64,000 nt of DNA, from assembly GCA_009667805.1 (NCBI GenBank), contig CM019065.1, forward strand, positions 151,688,101 through 151,752,100, written 5' to 3'. Source of the DNA: Leptobrachium leishanense (Eukaryota > Chordata > Amphibia > Anura > Megophryidae). Position numbers and translations under genes: made by a program. The notes under the pieces are model-generated. The model worked only from the letters and a program-made list of their open reading frames with translations. It had not been told where the DNA came from and did not search any database. This document shows positions 10,399 through 21,700 of the stretch, piece by piece. Numbering within the stretch: the stretch's first letter is position 1; each line of letters begins with the position of its first letter.

Positions 10399-10870
10399 TA
10401 TGTACTGACAGGCTGAACCCCCACTTTTTCAACCTCTGCAGCAATGTTGGCAGCACTCCTACGTGTATTTCCCAAAAGACAAGCTTATGACGCTGAGCAC
10501 GTGCACTCAACTTCTTTGGTCAACCATGGCGAGGCCTGTTCTGAGTGGAACATTCCCTGTTAAACCGCTGTATGGGCTTGGCCACCATGCTGCAGCTCTG
10601 TTTCAGGGTCTTGGCAATCTTCTTATAGCCTCCTAGGCCATCTTTATGTAGAGCAACAATTCGTTTTTTCAGATCCTCAGAGAGGTCTTTGCCATGAGGT
10701 GCCATGTTGAACTTACAGTAGTCGGTATGAGTGAGAGCGATAACACCAAATTTAACACACCTGTTCCCCATTCACACCTGAGACCTTGTAACACTAATGA
10801 GTCACATGACACCGGGGAGGGAAAATGGCTAATAGGGGTGTACTCACTTTTGTTGCCAGTGGTTTAGACA
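10399..10870 (-). pseudogene. Tc1 transposase N-terminal helix-turn-helix fragment and inner TIR
   Basis: The ATG at 10705 opens a minus-strand frame reading APHGKDLSEDLKKRIVALHK, then GYKKIAKTLKQSCSMVAKPI, the paired-like DNA-binding domain of Tc1 transposases. The frame degenerates after RFNRECSTQNRP. Upstream (10706-10870) are the leader and the inner part of the long inverted repeat. Confidence 0.85.
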
Positions 10871-11460
10871 TTAAAAGGAACACTCTAAACTATACCTATT
10901 CCCTCAATAAATAGGTAGGGATTTTTTTTATTTATTTTTTATGTAATACTTACTCTAAAATCCACTTGTTTCCAACGGCGTCTTTTTTTTTTTTTTAAAT
11001 ATACTCACCTCCCTCCTCTTCCGCTCCCGTCCTTCTAACTTTCACTTGGCTAAGGTTTACGTGAGAAGCGTGCATGCGCGCCTCTCACGTAAACCAGCCA
11101 ATCAGCAGGCTTCCTCCCGACTCCATCTTCTTGGATTAGTGTTGTGCGCAAGAGGATGCGCACAACACTAATCCTCAGCCGCTGCCACCAGCTACTGCGG
11201 CGAGTTGGCGACGTCATCGAGCTGAAAGCGCGATGACGTCTCCTACTCGGCAATAGTCGGCAGAAGCGGGAAATATGAATCCCGCTCTGCTAACTGACAG
11301 CTGGGAGGGTGGAGTAAAGTTCTCTGCGTCTCTCAGCTGTTTTCAGCTTTTTCAGCCGATCGGCTGAGCGGAGGGAGGGGGGACAGACAAGGGCATACTC
11401 AGGGCATCATGACCACCTAAAAAAGCTTAGATGGTCATGTTGCCTAGAGTATCCCTTTAA
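10871..11460. mobile_element. T2/Kolobok-type MITE
   Basis: TTAA occurs at both ends (10871-10874 and 11457-11460), with the termini TTAAAAGGAACACTCTA and, inverted, TAGAGTATCCCTTTAA. The TTAAAGGR end and TTAA target are the hallmarks of T2 MITEs known from Xenopus. It interrupts the outer inverted repeat of the Tc1 element, whose sequence continues on both sides ('gtttagacattaa' and 'taatggctgtgtg'). The interior has two shorter inverted repeats, at about 11060-11095 and 11134-11175. Confidence 0.82.
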
Positions 11461-11633
11461 TGGCTGTGTGGCGTTATTTTGTGGGCACAGCAAATTTACA
11501 CTGTTATACAAGCTGTACACTCACTACTTTACATAGTAGCAAAGTGTAACTTCTTCAGTGTTGTCAGATGAAAAGATATAATAAAATATTTACAAAAATG
11601 TGAGGGGTGTATTCACTGCTGTGAGATACTGTA

Positions 11634-13256
11634 CATAGCATCTCCAGAAGTTATCTTAATGCCAAGAATTGCCATTCCCTTCTTGACACAAGCTGTGCTT
11701 GTGGCTTGAGCATAGCGCGTCTCTACTGTAAATTACTGTAAATTGACATCTCCTACACTTTGTAGGAGGCATCTGTAATTCTTAGATACCCACAATGGTG
11801 CAACATCACCACTAGTACTGAATCCTGGAGTCTGTAAGACTCTGCACAATTCATGTGTGCGTTAACTCACAGAATGGGATATTGTCCAGAACTGTATCAT
11901 CAGAGGACAGCCCAATATCTACCTTAGTATTTTACATATGGCAAAAAAGTAAATAGGCATAATGACACAATATTACAGTTGTGTGAACATTTCTTTGAAT
12001 AAGTAGCCTGTTAAAGATTGTTTCATAATGTGCAAAATATATATGCTTAAGAAGTTACATTTTATGGCTATTTCCAAACAGATTTGCATGAACCTGACTT
12101 TTGATGGCATGTCACTGTGTCTCTAGAAATGGGGCCTACACAGTTTTTTCATTAAGGCCTCTTGGAACTATAGTGTCCTGTTCTTTAATCCGTTTATTTT
12201 CTCTGAGCAAAAATGCTGTTGCAATTATCACCATTCCTGATATGAGGAATGTGGTCAAATACCATTGCCCACAAGGTGCAGTCAATGTTTATACTCCTGA
12301 AAATGTTTCGCCATCAGTTTATCCACATGACCATCTCTGTAAGCTTTTTTTTTTTTTATATACTGGATTATGTCCCTTGATCCTTTCCCTAAGAGTAAGA
12401 TCTGTTTTGCCACATAGGCAAGTTAGCAAGGAAAAAGTGATTTTGAGATTGCTTAATGTCATGTGTATAACCATTGTGGCGATGTTGTAATTGTATTTCC
12501 CTGCACAAGATGTCCAAGTGTCACGCATTCCAAACACCATTATTGTGGTCGTAATGGAATGTCTATATTTCCAGGTTTTATATATTAATATAAATCACGA
12601 GTGCAAACGTGTGTGTGAAGAAATGCTGTGCATTGTGAAGACATAAGCATGTTATTTTTAGTGTGCAATACACATAAATACAATCAAAAGTGGTGAGCAG
12701 TGGCTGGTTTCCATGACAACCATCAGACATGTTTGTACGACTGCAGATCCTGCACACACCCTCACAGACACTACCTCCCCCAAGATTGCTGTATAGCAGC
12801 CGGAAACCCACAAAATTTTCATAACCTGTGCAGTACCAGATGGGGGCATTCACTGAACTCGAGTGGACAATTAACATAATTAAAAGTTATATAATGTGTA
12901 TAAGTGAAAGTTTAAAATTCAGGCTGATTTGAAATCACACAATTACGCACAAATCTCATTTATTTAAGCAGGGTAAAACCTATATCGTTCACTTATCCCT
13001 TCACTACCAAGCTCTTTGTTTAAAGATATTTATTTGAAACATGACGTTGACAAGAAAAGAGATGAAATTGCTATTGTAAAAGATACAATTTAAATAAGGT
13101 AGAGGTTCACAATTTATAATTCTTGTTCATCCTCTAGAAACATTGTTAGAACAAAAAGTTCTTTACATTAAATGGTGTTTCAAAAACCTTATTTTACAAA
13201 AGGGGGCTCAATGTTAAGAGTACATGTGGTGAAAGGAGGAGGGTAAACAGGATTAT
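11634..13256. other. Intergenic DNA, nothing recognised
   Basis: AT-rich sequence downstream of the NUDCD3 3' end. I find no gene, no clear transposon termini and no tandem repeat. The 129-codon frame at 12101 and its reverse shadows have no recognisable content. Confidence 0.4.
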
Positions 13257-13437
13257 CAGGGTTATTCAGAGAGGTAAAAAGCAGGAGAATGACTGGAGAA
13301 GGGAAAATTCTAGGTCAAAAATCGCAAAACTAGAAAAATTCTCCCATTTCTCTCACTTTCCAAATCAGCTATTTTGACCTAGACATTTCCCTTCTCCAGT
13401 CATTCTCCTGGTTTTCACCGCTCTCTGAATAACCCTG
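13257..13437. mobile_element. Short palindromic MITE (181 bp)
   Basis: The left end CAGGGTTATTCAGAGAG is mirrored by CTCTCTGAATAACCCTG on the right. Inner arms 'gactggagaagggaaa' and 'tttcccttctccagtc', and 'ctaggtcaaaa' and 'ttttgacctag', also pair. The flanks do not show an unambiguous duplication. A related terminus (TCTTTGAATAACCCTG) closes the element that ends at about 38392. Confidence 0.75.
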
Positions 13438-13994
13438 TTATTATGATCATGATGAGATTATTTGTAATGCAGCTACCAAAACTGACAATTGAATGTATCA
13501 ATAATATCTGTATATGGGAATAATACATTCATATTAAGAGAGTAATAAACACATCATACCTACACAATATGCACCTTCAGCAATTTATAGCTACACGAAT
13601 CTTATCCCTGCTCGACAGTGTGAGATCTCACATTAAACCTGCATTACAATGCTAGGAAAGTGTGATTTTATGGGCTAAATTTAACATCATGCCAGAAATA
13701 AGCTGGAAAAGATAAACGAAGCCCAAATAGATGTCGCTAGCCTGGCATGTGTGTATTTTAGAAGTACAGATAAAGCAAGAAAGAGCTATTTTAGATTGGT
13801 TCTACTATAACATGTGATCAAATGGACAGACAACATGGCCTTTGTGGTACTGATTGGATCTGGTGTAATAAATGTAATGTGAATTTGAGAGCTTAAAAAG
13901 TTCTATGCTTTAACTCTGTTGAAGTCCAAAGCCAGTGGTGAAATTGAGGTGATTGTGTGCACAAGCGTAAACTGCTGGAAGCTGTGGAGAGCAA

Positions 13995-14127
13995 CTTGCA
14001 AACCATGGGCAATATTCCAAAGTTGGTGCTAACTTAACCAGAGCTGTTGTAAACTTAACTCCATAGACCAGTGACATACTTGAAAACGAGAGAAATCAAA
14101 ATGTATCCTTCCTGGTAAAATCCTTTC
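13995..14127. repeat. Short MITE arm and Rex1-type LINE tail fragment
   Basis: From about 13995 the text 'aaagttggtgctaacttaac' with 'cagagctgttgtaaact' matches one arm of the palindrome at 50562-50755. It is followed at 14067-14127 by 'gacatacttgaaaacgagag', the 3' tail of the Rex1-type LINE also seen near 19045, 21410 and 22735. Both are fragments. Confidence 0.6.
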
Positions 14128-14690
14128 TCAAACCGCGTTCCTCAAGTACCCCTGTTCGCAAGGGAACTTACTATCTGCATGAGAATTTTTTGCAAATATT
14201 GTGAGGTAGACACATCTATATCGCTAGGGGTCTTGCACAAGGACCTGGTGAGGTCCACTGAGTGGGATCTGTGTCTGCTTTCCATGACTGTAGAGCAGCA
14301 CCATGATGGCAAGGATGAACCTGCTTCCCCATGGTTGTAAAGTGGAGACTTGCTTCTCCACAGTTGTAGTGGAGGATGTGCTGGTCAGACATTCTGATTG
14401 GGATATGAACTTGCTTCTCCACGTATAGCGGAGATATTACCACCAGGCCACACAGCCGATATTGAGCCCTATTCCAAGGTTGGTGTTAACTTAGCAACTC
14501 CATAGACTAATCTCTCTGGTAAGGTTAACACAACCTTGAAATAGGGCCCAGTGTGGTACGCAAGTATGTACCGTTAGTGTCCTTAGTCAAGAGCCCTGAC
14601 TGAAGAGGTGCTCAGACCAGGATTCAAACCTGGGTCACCTCAATTGTAGAGGAGTGATATTACCACTACCTTAACCAGCCAGGCAGTGTT
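14128..14690 (-). mobile_element. tRNA-headed SINE, interrupted by a mini-palindrome
   Basis: On the minus strand the head (about 14690-14600) carries TAGTGGTAATATCAC (A-box-like) and GGTTTGAATCC (B-box). The body matches the SINE at 33446-34012 block for block, for example 'gaggtagacacatctatatc' against 'gaggtaggcacatccatatc'. A small inverted repeat at about 14463-14551, with 'ccctattccaaggttg' and its inverse, is inserted in the body directly after 'cacagccgatattg'. Confidence 0.68.
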
Positions 14691-15339
14691 AGTATATTGT
14701 CCCATTCTAAAAGAAAGCCAATAATGTGTAATTATTCAAGAAAAAAAAAAAATTGCCTCCTTCGTAAGTACTGTTGCCACAGCCCCTCCCCCAGTCACCC
14801 TGGAGTTTAAAGGATTCATTGATCAGGAGAAAAGTTTAAAGTAATATCTGAAAAGCCATTATACATACTCAGAACATCTAAAACAAACATTAAATTGTAT
14901 TGAGAGTTGAGAAACACGTTCAACAACTTGTTTTGAATTTCTTGTTTATTATACATTACTTCTGCTTAGTTTTCAGACAAACGTTTGTAAACTTTTAACA
15001 GAAAATAATTATTAATCCAGTGGTGTCCACATTTGTTTGGGAAATAAAACCACTAAAAACAGCAAGATGAGGCAGTTTGTTGTACTGCACTTCCCATTTC
15101 CCCATACATGGCATATGGACTACTGTGCTTTAAGTTGTTCATAAAACTTCCCCCCGGTCCACAAAATTGAGATATACAACCAACGCTACTGGAACAGCAC
15201 TCCGACGTGTTGTTCACACACTGTCTGTAACGTCAAGCTCTGGTTAGCTCGGGAAGACAGAACAAGTAAACCATTGAAGATGCTGCATATCACTTGTTAT
15301 GGATTACTATTGTTATAAAAAGGGAATGAAGAAATATTG
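14691..15339. other. Downstream flank of NUDCD3
   Basis: AT-rich DNA without recognisable genes or element termini. A minus-strand AATAAA lies at 14950-14945 and could serve as a distal poly(A) signal for NUDCD3. Confidence 0.3.
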
Positions 15340-15345
15340 TTTATT
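15340..15345 (-). terminator. Candidate poly(A) signal of NUDCD3
   Basis: Minus-strand AATAAA about 335 bases beyond the stop codon at 15679, the first canonical hexamer downstream of it. That would give a short 3' UTR. A second hexamer lies at 14945-14950. Which one is used cannot be decided from sequence. Confidence 0.4.
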
Positions 15346-15678
15346 AATAATACATGTTTTATATTCAATATAATAATCCATGAACCCCCCCCCATAAATA
15401 ATACATCCCAACTCTCTCAAAAGCAAATCTGGTTTGAAACTTTAAGATGAGAACACACTTTCCTGTGAAATGCCTTGTTAAAGCAGAGGCATATGTCAGT
15501 AGTATGACATTTGGGGAGCTCTTACCTCTCCCATTTCACATATAGAAATATCTGATAATAACATACACACCTATTTTAGGTCAGTTAACAAATCAAATTA
15601 TTCCACCTAGATATAACCACTGTAAACTTTAGTTGTTCCAAAAAAAAATCATATCCAGTATGTGTTTCCAGGTACCAT

Positions 15679-15789
15679 TTAGAACTGTACAGCTCCGGGG
15701 GAGATGTTGAACATGGTGGGATCAAACTGCTGTCCTTTGAATGGTGAGCCCTCTGCATCCCATCCTTTCTTCAGCATTTCATGAACTTT
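15679..15789 (-). CDS. NUDCD3: NUDCD3 coding exon 6 (last)
   Basis: Thirty-six codons and TAA, from [20 protein letters not shown] to [11 protein letters not shown]. The acceptor is TTTTTGTCAG at 15790 and upward, phase 0. This C-terminal block follows the CS domain in the family. Confidence 0.95.
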   Translation of the reverse strand, partial: KVHEMLKKGWDAEGSPFKGQQFDPTMFNISPGAVQF

Positions 15790-18700
15790 CTGACAAAAAG
15801 CAGAAGGGAAAAAAAGATGTTGAATATATGTATTTATTCAGTCTACAATAAAAGGTATGGAAAAAGGTGCTGTATATCTGCTGTACATAGAGAGCAGTAG
15901 TGGATTCTGATCTGTGGGGAAGCAGGGAGAAAGAGAGTGATAACCATACAGCAGGGGTCAGCAACCTTGGTCCTCCAGATTGTTTTGCAACTTCAATTTC
16001 CTTGAGCCTAAACCAACCAAATGAGTGGCTGAGCACCAGGGAGATGTAGATCCAAAACGTCTTGGGAGCCAAGGTTGCTGACCACTGCATATAGGATCTC
16101 TAAAAGGAGAACAGTGAAAAAATGCAAGACATTAAATGAAGAAAGTCAAAACATGGAGCCATAATGTCAAATGGATTAGCAAAGGATCTATTGAATATGC
16201 AGCCCCCTGCTCATTTCCCAAGGCAGGGCATTCTAAAAGTTACCCGTTTGCTTATTATTGAAAAACAAAAACGTAGGACAGGTGAAATTTTAGATCAGAG
16301 GAGTACGAGTACAATGAGGTGACAAATATGGAGCAAAGGACAGCTAAAATCTTCAGATCCAGTTCCTTAAGTAAAGGAGGCGGTAAGAAGACTTGAGTAG
16401 GATTGAGAGATATGACCGTTGTGTCCAAGTTTGAATTGAAAAAGATAAGAAGACGACATCTTTTAGAGTTCAGGAACAGGAAATTTAAATATAGCTGTGA
16501 TCAAAAATAGACTTGCTACAACAACACTGACCAAGCACCTCCCTCTTGCCTCCATTTCCCCTATAAACTAAGTTCCCTCAAGGCCACAGCCCTCCAATCC
16601 TACTGGATCATCTTTGTTAAATAACGAACACCAAATCATTTACGTTCAAATGTATTCCCTCTGTCTACTTGCACAGCGCTACAGAATCTACTAGCTCTTT
16701 ATAAATAACAATACAGGTTGAGTACCTGGAATGCTCAGGACCCCAAGCATCACGAATCCTTCCAGATTTCAGAATCCAGAAGAATCTGATGTTTGAAAGG
16801 AAAGTAATAGTGACAGGAAAGCCACGATCACCTTCCTGCTGCAGCCACCAGGGAGTACTTACGCTGGAAGCGTTGTGCATGGTTTCTCTGCGGACATAGA
16901 TGCATGGAGTCAGTGTGACCCTGAGCAGCATGTCACACACATTGGGGCTGACTAGGGCTCCTAGCGTGTGCTGTGGTGTCCTACAGCCCTCGGGAGCTGG
17001 ATTCGCGAGTGGGTGCACCAGTCCTGAGTGCCTCTAATCTGGAATAACTTTAATCCAGAAGGCTTTGAATATTCTGTTTTTCGGAAATTTTAGAATTCCA
17101 GATAAGGGTGCTCAATCTAAAGCATAGTAAGATGTAGGAATATCTGTAGAGCAACTGCATTGGTAGGGTATGGACAGTAGAGCAGAATACAGAGAAGTGA
17201 CAGCTATGCAAAATATATAAAAATCAACAAAGCAAGCAGCAACTACAATACAGTGTGAATGGATCATTGCCAGAAGCAGTAAACCGAAATGTAGAGAATT
17301 CTGTGTGTAACATGGGATAAACTCACATCTCCCTCTGCCACAGCACTTGCTTCTGGACTCAGAATCTAAGGTACCAGCGATCAACAGGTCTTCTGCAATT
17401 CTACTCCACAATCTCGACTTTAATCCTACTGTTCATATTTTATGCTTGCATCTATTAACCCCTTAATGACCCCTGACGTACCCTGTACGTCCTGTCCTCA
17501 GGTCTCCCTTAGACCCGCGGACGTACAGGGTACGTCAGCGGTGCCAAATCCCCCTCCCGCCCGATACTCACCTCCCTCGTCGGATCCCACGGCGATCTGG
17601 CAGGGAGGAAGCCTGCCCATGTGATTTACATGGGCAGGCGAGGCTGATGACGTCGCCACGCTGCGTGGTGACGTCATCAGAAGGTGCCCCCATGTGTTTC
17701 AATGGAGGGGAGGGGGGCTCCTTCGGAGCCCTCTATCTCCCCAACCATTGAAGCTAGGGAGATGCCGTTTGCACCGCTGGAGAGGGGAGAGCCTCCCCTT
17801 TCCAGCGGTGTATGGCATTAACAGTTTCGCCGCTGGATCGCTTTTCGGCGCCAAAACGCGATTCAAACCTGGAGGGGGGCTGACATCTTGGATGTCAGCC
17901 AAGCCTCCAGGTCCCCCCCCACCCACTGACAACCTCACCATATGTGTGAGGATGTCAGTGGGCCAGTTAACCCTCTAGCTGCCATGTAGAGATAAGGTGA
18001 TCCTAAGGATCCCTTTATCTCCCGATCCATGGCAGCTGGATGGTCATATTTGCCATCATTTAAAAGGCCTGATTATGGCCTTTCAAATGATACCAAACAT
18101 GACCAGGTTTGGTTTTTAAAAAAAAATTAAATAAAAAAAAATAAAAAAATTAAAATATTTTTTTTTTTTTTAAAGTTTTTTTTTGTCTGGGGGGAGTTTA
18201 ATTAAATAGGACCTAGGCTGTCATCTAAAAATAATTAGCACAAAATGGTCAGAATGAGCGCAGCGCACATAGGTGAACTGTCTCAGCAGTGAAGGGGTTA
18301 AAAAGCAAACGCATGTTAAAATTGGGTATTTCTAGTCTCGGGACAAAATTTTGAACCTATTTAGCCGGGGTCTTTTTGGGTGGTTGTAGATTTTGGGGAT
18401 TAAATTACGAAAAAGTGTGTTTTTACCATTTTTTTCCTCATATTTCATATTTTTTTTTATAGTAAATTATTCGATATGATGGAAATAATGGTATTTCTAG
18501 AAAGTCCATTTAATGGCGGGAAAAAGGGTGTATAATATGTGTGGGTCGAATAAACGAGTAAGAGGAAAAATTGTCCTAAACACTAACAGCGCAGAAACGT
18601 AAAAACAGCAGCGGTCACTAAAAGACGGATTTGTGTAAAACCGCCCGGTCACTAAGGGGTTAATATTTTGTCTGTTTTTTCTTGATAAATTTATGCTCTG

Positions 18701-21700
18701 CTTTGTTAAACCCATGCTCTCATATGGCCGCCCCACCCCCTCACCATGTCGTAAAAATACCTGGCATATACAGCCCACACTCTAACTCTGCAACCTTTTT
18801 ATTCAACAGCCCTGCCACAAGCTCACATCTCCCTCTGCCACAGCGCTTGCTTCTGGACTCTGCTGTCCCAAAATTTGTAGTTTACTTTCCAGCTGCTTCC
18901 ACTTTGCAAATCACCCTAATTAACCCAAGGTTCCAGCCCTTCCCTTGATATGTTAATCTGTATATTTGTGTTTTGTTTTTAATATCTTGCATCTTATTAC
19001 TTTGTATTTCTGTAACAATTCAATGTTCTTGAACCCAGGACATACTTGAAAACGAGAGAAATCTCAATGTATCCTTCCTGGTAAAATCCTTTGCAAATAA
19101 ATAAGTACAGCAAAATGTGGAGGAGAAAACATCTACAAGTATAAACTGGGAGTAGGAATTTGTAGCACAGGATGTAGAGTGTTTTCTATGTGTCTCAATC
19201 TAGAATTCAGAATGATAGCAGTGATTAAAGGGTCAGTACCGGATGTTTAGGGATCTATGTAGACTGTCAGCTGACTGCAAGTACATAATTAGATCAGGAA
19301 GCAGCAATTAAATCGGTGTGCCAGAGCAGGGTCAGTATGGAGCGCTCATGAAATGACAACTGTGTGCACGTGCATAGGCAATACTACAACGAGAACAAGA
19401 CATTGGTAATCAATAGGAAAGAATTTGGACATAAGGTATTCAATCGTGTAGCTTATTGTGGCTTGTTATATGTCACACATTTGCTAATTTACCATTTCAT
19501 GGCTCTGGGGTTTCCCTTGCAGTTTCTGATGGTAATCGAAAGTAAGTCGGTCCAACACGGCATGTTCCTCTTCATCCACACATGCCATGCTGCGTTCCTT
19601 GTTGATCTTGTCAATGTCAATGGTTTCCTCTCCCTCCAAGATGGCATTCCACCAGTACTCCCCACACTTGCTCAAGCTGATCTGTGGCAACAAAGGCTTT
19701 TTACATACCAAAACTACAAATATATATAAACAGCCAACATATTCCAGTGCTTTACAGTGGGTAGGACAAATCAAACATAGAATTAATCAGGTCTGACACA
19801 CTGAGAATGACGGAAAAGGACACTGCTCATAAGACTTTAAAGCTAAAACTGGAAGCATGGGAAAAGGTGAACATGACGAAGGACAGATTCCATAGATAGA
19901 GGCAGCTCAGTAAACATCCTGACCTGAAGGCAAAAATGAGGGATTTGGGTAGCACAGTTTACAATCTCAATATCATATTTGATGTAATCTGTCATCTTTC
20001 ACCATACAGAAGATCCTACCCAACTGGAAATGAAATGCTACAAAATATGTAATCCATTGGATACATAAATCTTTCCTTAACAGGGTCGTTTCAATGTTTG
20101 CGACGAGTTTTCATGAACCTGTTATTGCAGTGGTTTGATGCATAGATGGGTCTTTTTAAAATCACCACACACTAAACAAAGACTGTAGCTGCACTACATA
20201 TGTAGGAATGGCGCAGCCTGATTCTATCAGAAATGGCAAAAAATAAAATGAGTCATCTGCAAATATATGAGGTCATCCAAAGCACATTAGATTAAAAATG
20301 TCTCAAAACTGAAACATTGAGGCATAATACTTTATAAACAAAATGTGAGAGACATAAAATGTACACTCCTAAGGCCCCGTTCACACTGTGCGATTTTCAT
20401 ATTCGCGACATAGTGCGATGATGTCGCGGTTTTGTGCAATTTTTGCAAAGCACCACCAATACAAATCGCAAAATCGCAGATAGCAAAAAAAGGGTCATGT
20501 ACCAGCGACATGCTACTGCGACGTCGCACGGCAAGATGTGAACAGCTCCATTGAAATGCATTGGAGAAGCTACACAGCGCGATGTCGCGCGGATTTTGCT
20601 GCGATAAATCGCACAGTGTGAACAGGGCCTTAGACTGAAGTAATGAAGCTCATAATCGCATTGTCTGCTATAAACACAGGATTTTCTAAAAAGGTTTCGC
20701 AGAGCAATTCTGGTGTAACATACACGCGTACGGTTTTGAGTATCCTACCCCAAAACACACAATAATATAAATGCTTATGCCAGTCACTGAATACGGAGAT
20801 GTAGTGTATGCAGCTGCCCTGCAAACGCGCCTCCATAAGCTTACTACATTGTAGAACTCATTCTGCCGCTTTGTGCTGCAATGTAAGTACATGACCCACC
20901 ATTGTGACATGTTAAGAGAGATCAACTGGCTGTCGCTGGAATCCAGATGCACCCTTCACCTTTCCAATCTGGTGTTTAAGAGATTTTCTGGGAAGCTACC
21001 ACCGTACCTGAATAGGCTGCTTCCCCCAGCAGTTCCATCATCCTTTAACCTCCGATCCAGGACCAGCACCTTACTTGCAATACCACAATACAAAAAGAAA
21101 GTGGCTCGATCCTCATTTTCCTACAGAGCACCGCAAATATGGAATAACCTCCCAGGCGCCATCAAATCTTCCCCCAGATTAAAAGTCACTTAAGAGATCT
21201 CTCTTCACATAACTGGATACAGAATGCACCTGTAACCATGTAACATAATGAATATATTTCCTACATATTTATTTTCTGTGATAATCTGTATATCTGTGTT
21301 TTGAATATCTTGCACTACGGAACTTGTTAGCGCTTTATAATAACTTGTAACTGCATTTAGTACTTTGTATTTCTGTACCTACTGTAACAATTCAATGTTA
21401 TTGAGCCCATGACATACTTGAAAACGAGAGAAATCTCAATGTATCCTTCCTTGTAAAATACATTATAAAAAAAGAATTTAGTGTTTTATCTCTGATAAGA
21501 GTAACTGGAGTTAGGCTGGATGCTCCGTGGCTAAGGAAAAAATAAAAATGGTAATGTCAGGGTTGCAGGAGGGACTATCACTGGGTTGATTAAATGCTAA
21601 CAACATATAACATATATAAATTATATGGCATTAGAGTGCCATTTTACTCAAGCCAGAAGTATGTCTTGTTCAAATGTATTTATTGTATCCCATATCACTG

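Larger units (their letters stand above)
3603..11633 (-). mobile_element. Tc1-like DNA transposon, shattered by nested insertions
   Basis: The transposon's own DNA survives in about six pieces: 3603-3980, 6605-6848, 7289-7405, 8919-8985, 10399-10874 and 11457-11633. The right inverted repeat runs from about 10830 through the T2 insertion to about 11633. Its inner half ('acttttgttgccag') pairs with the left copy near 3670-3700. The left end is cut off at about 3603, so the TA flank is lost there. Minus-strand translation gives, in order, the N-terminal helix-turn-helix piece (ATG at 10705, reading MAPHGKDLSEDLKK), the DET segment near 7330-7370, the DND segment near 6640 and the C-terminal SPYLNPID near 3925. 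The family's D-D-E catalytic residues are therefore traceable, but the gene is dead. Confidence 0.88.
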
